From Eretmocerus hayati (Eukaryota > Arthropoda > Insecta > Hymenoptera > Aphelinidae), in assembly GCA_029851415.1 (NCBI GenBank), contig CM056743.1, forward strand, positions 25,892,905 through 25,956,904: DNA of 64,000 nt, given 5' to 3'. The notes below the pieces were generated by a model. The model was not told where the DNA came from. It did no database searches and saw only the letters and a program-made list of their open reading frames with translations. The position numbers were made by a program, and so were the translations under genes. Positions 59,201 to 64,000 of the stretch are shown here, in pieces (positions within the stretch are counted from its first letter, which is position 1; every line of letters begins with the position of its first letter).

Positions 59201-60489
59201 ACGAATGCAAGAGAAGGTCTCAAGGCTCTAGTTCACGATAGATAGGTCATCTTGCTCTGGTCATCCTTCTTTTCCAATGACGGTTCCGTGAATACTAACT
59301 GGGAACATGTGATTGACTTTTGCAAGTGGTCATTCTAAAGGAAATTCCCTCAGCTTTCGATTGCAACTATTTTGAAATTCGGCCAACCACGCGCATGGGT
59401 ATAAATCTCTGTTTTCTGATTTGTCGGAAAATGAAAAATCAGAAAATTGACCAATTAACGCATAACAGTAAAAAAACAACTCCGAACTAGTTATATCGCA
59501 AAGATCGTGCAATTTTGCATGAGAAATCATATTTTTGAAAAGTTAACAGAAATTGATTTTTTAGATGATTAGCTTAGCCTGATTATTCCGGATTTCGCTT
59601 GATCAGAACCTGAAATAGCTGAGCAAAAATCTGCAAGGCCATTTTCGATACGTTTTTTCAAGATCTTCTGAATGGCGCAAACCGCGTTGCATTATCTCGA
59701 GCCAAACTCGAGATATCTTCAATTTTGTAAAAAAAGATCATGATTTTGATGCTCTAGTGGAATCGAAAAGCGAAACAGAAATAGCTCCGCAGGCGACTCC
59801 GAAATTTTTTTGGGACCTCCCAGTGGGTGGAAACTTCATATTTTGGATTACAAAGTCGAATCAAAACTACGAGAAACCGATCCGAGACATCACTGTTTTT
59901 CATGTATCGTTTTTAAACGGAATCCATCGTGTATCTCTTACGCACAGTCTCTCTGCTCATGCCTATCACCACTTCCTCTTGCCATTCCACTCGCGATTTC
60001 ACGAATTTATATTGATGTATATTCACAACAGGATGATCAACAAACTTGAAGGAATGTACACTATCACTTGGTTCATTACGCTTATTATGAATACTGTTGG
60101 TGTCGGAGTTAGTTTGATTATGGTGAGTTATGATCATCGATATAAATCATATTCCCTCTATAGTTTATTTTCTCTCTTTGAGATTGCTTTTGTATGTCCG
60201 TTAAATTGATTAAATTGAAGTGCACCCTTGTCTCAGCCATACTAATAATTCTTAATTGCATGAAATTTTGCATAAAATTCTATGACAGCGAGACAACATG
60301 CTAGTCCCACGGATTTGTCCTACTGTTAGATTTTTTACGATTCTTCCAGATTCTTATAGGTCACCAGAGAGGTATCATTCTTGGTATTCGGAATTTTGCA
60401 GTATCTTTCGCCAGTACATTACACTTTTTCTTCATATTTTTGCCCGGTCAGAGGTTGATTGACTGTAATGAAGATGTCTCATTTGACTG
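47218..60489 (+). CDS. Insect odorant receptor (7tm_6 family), seven exons, C-terminal exon(s) not found
   Basis: Model exons: 47218-47349, 47447-47569, 49475-49592, 50213-50480, 50540-50668, 60032-60122, 60350-60489. Each is bounded by AG/GT and all phases agree, giving 333 residues with no stop. It is an insect odorant receptor, a ligand-gated cation-channel subunit that works with the co-receptor Orco in olfactory neuron membranes. Supporting features: hydrophobic segments near residues 28-43 and 60-74; KRQLYDHISTDWNEI, typical of the first intracellular loop; EYFMDANK before extracellular loop 2; SCALLKIVGVRVKRA and IDIHDSALRMINKLEGMYT, typical of TM4 to intracellular loop 2; and HFFFIFLPGQRLIDCNEDVS, the TM6 motif. 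Intron 5 is over 9 kb because of a foldback element invaded by a Gypsy element. Receptors of this family are usually about 380-420 residues, so the last 1-2 exons (TM7) are missing from what I can see. It could be incomplete or a pseudogene. Confidence 0.82.
47966..48051 (-). pseudogene. tRNA-like sequence in odorant receptor intron 2 (degenerate)
   Basis: On the - strand GCGGGAT and GTCCCGC can form an acceptor stem followed by GCCA. Inside are an A-box-like TGGTCAAGTGG, an anticodon-loop-like CTTCCAC (UCC, glycine-like) and a B-box-like GGGTCAATCCCC lacking one T. An extra ~12 bases separate the 5' acceptor strand from the A box, and the D and anticodon stems pair poorly. A TTTT lies 9 bases downstream. 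Best read as a tRNA pseudogene or tRNA-derived repeat. Confidence 0.45.
52056..52062 (+). promoter_or_regulatory. TATA box of the Gypsy LTR promoter
   Basis: TATATAAGG at the change from AT-rich to GC-rich sequence. Transcription should begin about 25-30 bases downstream, near ATCATCAGCAGTTGG. The same element is at 58366 in the 3' LTR. Confidence 0.7.
52449..52653 (+). CDS. Small LTR-encoded open frame, 67 codons
   Basis: ATG at 52449 opens a basic, Arg/Gln/Ser-rich peptide (MDRSIQVRKQSKGY...), stopping at TGA 52651-52653, wholly inside the LTR, downstream of the predicted start of transcription and upstream of gag. An identical copy lies at 58759-58963 in the 3' LTR. It could be an upstream reading frame of the genomic RNA or a spliced first coding exon. 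No family is recognised. Confidence 0.3.
52710..52727 (+). promoter_or_regulatory. Primer binding site, tRNA-Lys type
   Basis: TGGCGCCCGACGTGGGGC starts 3 bases after the 5' LTR. It differs by one base from the known tRNA-Lys1,2 complement TGGCGCCCAACGTGGGGC, so minus-strand synthesis is presumably primed by a lysine tRNA. Confidence 0.85.
52785..54017 (+). CDS. gag: Gypsy Gag polyprotein
   Basis: 410 residues from the first ATG after the primer binding site. The first ~145 residues are Pro/Ala/Ser-rich and low complexity. Residues about 150-310 form a retrotransposon Gag (capsid-like) domain: DDLRLMFRQLAG, FTGAEHEDPAKFI, GDAEKWWSCY and FTELFLSRYDS are the usual landmarks. A single zinc knuckle near residues 364-376 (CDYCPDYHWHRDC) is one residue shorter than the classical CX2CX4HX4C. 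The frame ends at TAA, overlapping pol by 118 bases. Gag would assemble the particle that packages element RNA. A -1 frameshift signal lies 60 bases before the stop. Confidence 0.9.
   Translation: MSSLPRTPPASRTTRQPAASTSGSVKTPSGAQLDQQRTVSLERTARVTRHQRQQSLGSEQELEALLDGAQLPLRRRTSRRDLAPAGPSPVVPHDEPADPPVGAQQQPPADPASNLQVLPNPDLPIAPGGVAAIPAAHPEPQAVPEFTMDDLRLMFRQLAGTPLNPPDFTGAEHEDPAKFITKCTEHFRRLGTEEAFKVQVAERALKGDAEKWWSCYKNLAVDWTRFTELFLSRYDSPQLRLRLKAKLYGQTQGEKEDVSTFIEKRNLLARRLLPEATEEELVTLITESLNATIRCHLRGNPPTTVGELLTRATEVELDEQAKQVSARKFNPANNNQGKGNATAPPQPPKTSREFKQINGEKLPKCDYCPDYHWHRDCPKRPQYPKPTTSGNWREAGNAAGTPASAPAAPQ
53900..57538 (+). CDS. pol: Gypsy Pol polyprotein (protease, RT, RNase H, integrase)
   Basis: The open frame is 1212 codons in the -1 frame to gag, entered by frameshifting at about 53957. 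Order by residue of this frame: aspartic protease near 55-150 with catalytic site D-S-V (54101-54109) where D-S/T-G is expected; reverse transcriptase about 250-430 with FRFCVDFRRIN, TIDLRKCYWQI and active site FQDD (55058-55069) in place of YxDD; RNase H about 530-660 (LQTDASDAG, ERECLAVIWAL, TDNQAL); integrase zinc finger (H..H..CEPC) near 740-780; integrase core D (56327), D (56507), E (56612), all present, with SDNA for the usual SDNG; GPY module (PKWEGPYEIV) near 1025; then a Pro-rich tail. No stops. The protease change and the altered glycine may impair function. Confidence 0.92.
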   Translation: MAQGLPQATPVPEAHDFGKLAGSGECCGHTRFGTCSPAISAAAADATGLHAATLDIWIGGKLIAALVDSVASDNFLSPRCIPDGAIVQKIQPRGAKLASSGTEMRVQATCTLSVRIQNFECDVKFFVAEELRPAAILGRRWLKEVKAVHDHDLDCLYLGTSKRIRVFLGRAPDGPSTNLRERVWSKVNHGFPNEYVDQFKEIMMRHVRIFDDSAPLARTPFIMHEIRVTDRRPFKIPPYRYSAEKKRAISDMVKQMLADGVVEAASSPYSSPIVLVDKHDGTFRFCVDFRRINSVTEDAGQPNPVIHEVLKEIGGATIFTTIDLRKCYWQIPLTEDSKQFTAFCTPDGGQYVFNVAAFGLKNSGRTCNQLIGMEVLLGLLGEFCLNFQDDIVIFSHSWSDHLVHVAKVLERLSMYGLACAIDKCHFGKNRLEFLGHVVSTEHNEAKTEHIRAVLEFAPPRNKKDLQRFLGIANWLREYIPNFSEIAAPMTELLKGKSWKWTPAAQASMDLVKEAFKKPLKLHRPRLDQRFYLQTDASDAGMGAVVFQLGPDGERHVVSYASAKFTSTERGYHSNERECLAVIWALRKYKHLLEDAPFTLRTDNQALKWLDRVKDERGKLTRWAMFLSRFSFSVEHVPGRENQLPDALSRAPGDENFMDPEHDYDALTPPVSSPPTDEFITACVECNWLDDYLRQAQDDTRELPQGPEWKTYDGLLSYCRDPANPRVYVPESARDVVLYHFHNDPLAGHPGAAETLRNIRGEYYWPGLRNDVRQHVRACEPCNLTKAARPADAGANIARKPKRPWEQVALDLMGPYPRTPRGKRFILVVTNLFSRWTKAFPISSSTTEVIANILEPEVFQRWGYPGAVLSDNAPQFKGAKWLRLCDKWQVDPWTTPAYHPQANPTERRNQEIKKGLRLALLPYQHQTNWDLEIPKILFAMRRRCNATTGFSPSELLLGHNIARPGERVSPRSDDLETRIAAANQAQDHFTSSSKSSDEVFTEGDMVFIKTHPLSKAADNFNAGLAPKWEGPYEIVHCHSAQVFTVDRPGNTALKVHISQVKRDHTAPAPPAAEPGSPSPATSGAKDADRPRTERPHPPTTPASGDAHLSEDQGRNGSATVPIATTPDRAQDDIANHVEEDSPINFAKVDTLAKPYPGVADAPRVLSNQQWKRRRGRPTLAEAARRDAERKLAYPLPSHRYNLRSRRKAPAPER
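53951..53995 (+). promoter_or_regulatory. -1 ribosomal frameshift signal between gag and pol
   Basis: The heptamer G GGA AAC (53951-53957) is in exactly the right phase of gag for an X XXY YYZ slip. Six bases later an 8-bp perfect stem, GAAGCGGG (53964-53971) with CCCGCTTC (53988-53995), encloses a 16-base loop. A one-base backward slip moves ribosomes into the pol frame. Spacing and stem fit known frameshift signals. Confidence 0.8.
57708..59016 (+). repeat. 3' LTR of the Gypsy element
   Basis: Same length as the 5' LTR, offset by exactly 6310 bases, so no insertions or deletions separate them. Followed by the second CATG of the target duplication. Confidence 0.95.
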
Positions 60490-62700
60490 GTGAGTTAACG
60501 TTTAATTCGTTCGCTACTGCTCATTCGGTTTGTAAATGTCCCCGATAAGTCTTAGACACTTGATATCTTCTTGCAGTGCAATTAAGATCTTTGTAAAATC
60601 TTTATTGATGATCATATTGTAGAAAATTAGTTGAATTTTCCTTTCAACCAAGTGGTTGAGCTTTTTTCCAACTAGGCGGTAGAAATATTTTTCAACTAGG
60701 TGGTTGGACTTTCAGTTAGTTTGTTGAATTCAATCACTTGGTTGAATATTCAACAGAGTAATTAGATTTCGGGTCACGTCAGTCAAATATCCAGGTGAAG
60801 CAACATTTCGGTGGGGATCGTATCCGGATTATTGGCCGCCCGTCTAGGCCTGACATCGCCATGCTTAGGTCGAGTGAAAAATTCGCACTATTTAATCATG
60901 GGTATAGCACAGGACCCATGAGAGTGGTTAACAGTAGTCTGCGAACGACAATTTTAGGTCCAAAAAACAAACTTCTTTGTCTCTTTCCATGAACAAGTAG
61001 AAATGATTATCGGTGACGTCTTTGCAGGATTATTCGGTCAAAAATTCAGGAAAGCAAGTTTCAACTGTGATCGTATCCTCATGAGTGATTGCTTCTCTTG
61101 CGTTTGCCTGGTTTCCAATCCATAATACATGCTTCGCAAAGTAAGATGGGTGGTCAATGACCACTGGTCATCCTTCCGGGTACACTGAGAAATATTTGAC
61201 ATTAAAAATTGCTTTAACCGATGCAATTTTCACAGAAATCCACTGCACCCATGGGACACACTTTTTTTCTCGACTAATCGCAGATATCGCTTCAAATTTT
61301 ACTTCAAGTTGCTGTAATTTTTTGAACTGGTCTATTGGGATATTTAAGGTCATGTCAGTAAATTTTGATGTCGATGCAGTAAATTGTAATGTCGATGCAG
61401 TAAATTTTAAGTTAAGGTATACGTGTTAGAAAAGGATAGGTGTTGCCACAAAATTTGATTTTGTGGGAGGGCAGACATTGCTGGGAAACAATCATTAGAG
61501 GCTTCGGTTCTGGGTGACACTGGTGGATGCTGTGAAGTAGAAGATTAATTGTATTATCTGGTATCGCTCATAATACATCTATCATTCTATATCTCGCTAC
61601 TTATAATTAGTCGGTAAGGGGGATCGCACGCTAACGTATAATCGATTGAGTTAGCCCTGTCTGGAACTCGTATATATACTTAGAGGGCTAGATTTGACCG
61701 CTTGCGAGAAGCGCTAAACGTGCAACTAGAGCAGAGATTCTGAATTGTTAATGAATGGCTCGAGTGTTATAATTTGAGATTAAACCAGAAAGGTAATTTG
61801 GCAGGCACAAAAAGCATGAAAAAGTAATCTGTGGTCCTGAATCGTTTGAACACTCATCAAAACTTCAATTAGCCAGGCTGGTATGAGTCTGTCAGACACC
61901 TAGCGGGCGTAGATGTAAACTGTTCTTGCTAATTCAAGAGAATGATCCTCGAAACTACCGCGTGATGTTTGAAAAATCTTGATGATTTTAAATTTATTAT
62001 TCTTTCAGTCTAAGTCATTGATGCATCTGGACGAAAAATTATGCATAGACTGAAATTTATTTTCAACAGTTTTCAAGACTATTTAAAGGAAAATGATAGT
62101 GGATGAGGCAGAAATATTATTTAAGAGGCATTTTTATTGTGAGTCACAATACAATCAGCACAAAAATAGTACGCATCATACGGCCATACTCAATTCAACG
62201 CAAACAGTGAATGTGTCATTAAATAATTACACGTGTGGCATTTCAACACCGACTCATACAGACTTATCGACGAGATCATGTATCGTATACGTGACATACT
62301 CTATAACGTTCTAAATCAAATCAACAGTCTGCGCGACCTGCTATAGGAGATAATGCTGTTTCTCCGAGTCATTGGTAAAGAAGCTCTTAAAATTAAAGTC
62401 AAACGTTATTAATAAGCTATTACATGAACTCCTCTAAAAATTTGTTGAAATTTTCAAATGATAATAAGCTCCATAGAGTATTTTTTACATTTTAAAGATA
62501 AAATACATTAAAATGGCAATAATCAAAACCATTAATATCCAATTCCATATTTTCTAATTCTCGGAGAAGTCACCCCAATCAGTTAGTAAAATCATTGATC
62601 ACGATTATTGTTTCAATGAATTGAAACAATCGTCGTATAATCGCAAGACTTAGTTCACTTTGTTTCACTTCTGGATCGATCAAGAGGAGCGAGGCATACA
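60490..62700. other. Non-coding DNA downstream of the last visible receptor exon
   Basis: I looked for the TM7 exon(s) of the receptor and did not find them. 60630-60770 has clustered CAACTAGGTGGTTG/CAACCAAGTGGTTG words related to the ends of the 45.2 kb foldback. 61364-61405 has three short GTAAATT..GTCGATGCA repeats. A small hairpin lies at 62601-62637 (GATTATTGTTTCAAT and complement). Confidence 0.45.
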
Positions 62701-62710
62701 AATTAAAGAC

Positions 62711-64000
62711 TTATTCTATCCAATTCTGATAGATATATATACCACCATCCGATAAAGTAGTAAAATAGGTAACTGAAGCCCTACGAATATCACTCAGAGT
62801 GAGAGATGACCAAGAATAGTCATTCTCGTTGACTACCTTGAATCCGTGAACACGTTCAACGGCATAACAATTCTTCAACTTTTTTGAAACTATGAAAATT
62901 GTTTCATCAATTACAATCAACTCATGTACTACATTGAATACAGGACCATTATCATTAAACAGAACGAGAATACAATTTTTTTCTATCCTATCTTCGCCAG
63001 TCTTCACCCATTTCACTGTACTTACAAATACATTCGGATCACGTACGGGCAGAAGCGTATAAAAGCCAGATACATCTTTGAGCTTAGATACAACTACAGG
63101 CTTTTTCCTTGCGGTTTCGATACGAGGTTGTGGTTTCTTTAATCTTAGCCTATAATTCAACAACAACTGATGTCTTATGGCAATAGTGTGGCAAATATTG
63201 ACTCGAGTTCTAGCAGTGCGAGCAATTATCTTGTCCTCCTGATTTTTCGCCTCAAACCTTAGAGCAGAACTTTTAATCAGAGAACCAAATTTTTTTCGGC
63301 ACACTGGCATCGAAAGCCTATGGTTTCCGCCCCGATCCCGGGGCAGAAAATGCCGCAATGCCGCCCAGGCTAGAAAACGAGCGAGCATGCGCAGTAGCCC
63401 TCGGGCTGCGCCCTCGGGCCACTACATTGCATGCTCCGACGTTTTCTAACCTGTACGGCGGAGCGGCATTTTGCCCCGACATCGCGTCGGAAAGCATAGA
63501 ATTTCGATACAAGTGTCACCGAAAAACAGTGTACGCACCTCGGGCCAAAAATAACCCATCGCGGCCGCGGGTATGCCGCCCTCGCCTACCGGCTCGTGCG
63601 GCAACCTACCCGGGCCGCGATGGGTCACTTTCGGCCCTTGTCGCGTAATGTACTATTCATATTGCTAGGACCGTGCAAGCCCAAGTGGTGCTTCGGTTTT
63701 TCTTTTTCATTCTCAAACAATCCCCTCCTCATTTCCAAATATTCTGAAATATGCAGCTTTAATTGCTCAGGAGTTTCAGGTTGCACTACTTTACTCGAGA
63801 TTATATCGATAATTCGTTTGAGTTGAATTAGAAACTGCAAAATTTCATCATCTTCTGGTACTATCAATCCAATCAACATGGGCAAACGAGTGACTAAGTT
63901 GTGCATCTCGGCTGAAGTCATTATAATGTGTTTATTTTTCACCTGGTGATCTAAGATTTCTGGTGGCTTATTTGTACTGTCTTTGGGCCCATAATAAAAA
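62711..64000 (-). pseudogene. Transposon-type protein gene, C-terminal part, split by an insertion
   Basis: Two frames on the - strand belong together. The upstream one is open from the window edge to about 63660 (AEMHNLVTRLPMLIG, VPEDDEILQFLIQLKRIIDI, then KPKHHLGLH). The downstream one resumes at about 63290 with KKFGSLIKSSALRFEAKNQE and runs to TAA at 62711. MHNLVTRLP..KPKHH..RFEAKHQ is the shape of a C-terminal region found in many uncharacterised, transposon-associated proteins in insects and other invertebrates. I know the pattern but not a function. The ~370 bp between is a GC-rich double-hairpin element, whose insertion adds foreign residues and a frame break after PSNM. The 5' part of the gene lies beyond the window. 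Confidence 0.6.
63290..63656. mobile_element. Double-hairpin GC-rich element
   Basis: The first hairpin (about 63290-63525) has ends TTTTTCGGCACACTGGCATC and GATACAAGTGTCACCGAAAA, inner arms GCCGCCCAGGCTAGAAAACG / CGTTTTCTAACCTGTACGGC. The second (about 63526-63656) has arms CCTCGGGCC, AACCCATCGCGGCC and complements. It ends GCGTAATGTACTATT, exactly as the 22.2 kb element does. It interrupts the transposon-type gene. Confidence 0.6.

Larger units (their letters stand above)
50921..59936. mobile_element. Foldback element in odorant receptor intron 5, split by the Gypsy insertion
   Basis: The left arm 50921-51397 (GATGGATTCCATTTAAAAAC, GCGGAGCTATTGCTGTTTCG) matches inverted sequence at about 59450-59936 (CGAAACAGAAATAGCTCCGC, GTTTTTAAACGGAATCCATC). 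The Gypsy element lies within the left arm. Without it the foldback is about 1.4 kb. It is non-coding, and open frames over the right arm are incidental. Confidence 0.8.

Noticed and set aside
1..64000. CRISPR arrays, bacterial operons or prophage
   Set aside because: Splice sites, LTR and LINE elements and an insect receptor show eukaryotic nuclear DNA. No regularly spaced direct repeats were seen.

Overview
This window looks like an insect nuclear genome, most likely hymenopteran. Coding DNA is sparse, split by phase-compatible GT-AG introns and AT-rich. It carries a seven-transmembrane insect odorant receptor gene, R1-type non-LTR retrotransposons, an insect Ty3/Gypsy element primed by tRNA-Lys, and many foldback/MITE elements. 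The order is inferred from general character and not from a species match.

Layout. 1-14.5 kb: AT-rich non-coding DNA with microsatellites and small piggyBac-like MITEs (4.4, 7.5, 8.3 kb), ending at the last coding exon of a SAM-domain gene (+ strand, 14548-14814). 17.8-18.5 kb: a compact two-exon gene on the - strand (202 aa, unrecognised). 19.6-46.6 kb: an unusually dense field of inverted-repeat elements, with two 5'-truncated R1-like retrotransposons lying head to tail in a (GA)n/(TC)n tract (22.2-27.5 kb) and a 1.8 kb palindrome (40.9-42.7 kb). 47.2-60.5 kb: an odorant receptor gene of at least seven frame-compatible exons on the + strand. Its fifth intron holds a foldback element that was itself invaded by a very young Gypsy element (51398-59016, LTRs near identical, CATG target duplication). 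62.7-64.0 kb: the end of a transposon-type protein gene (- strand, running off the window), split by a GC-rich double-hairpin insertion.

Only three loci look like host genes (SAM exon, 202-aa gene, odorant receptor). Everything else recognisable is mobile DNA. The Gypsy gag and pol frames are joined by a clear -1 frameshift signal (G GGA AAC plus an 8-bp stem 6 nt downstream). Its protease carries D-S-V in place of D-S/T-G. The receptor model stops at 333 aa with no C-terminal exon visible, so it is either incomplete in this window or decayed.
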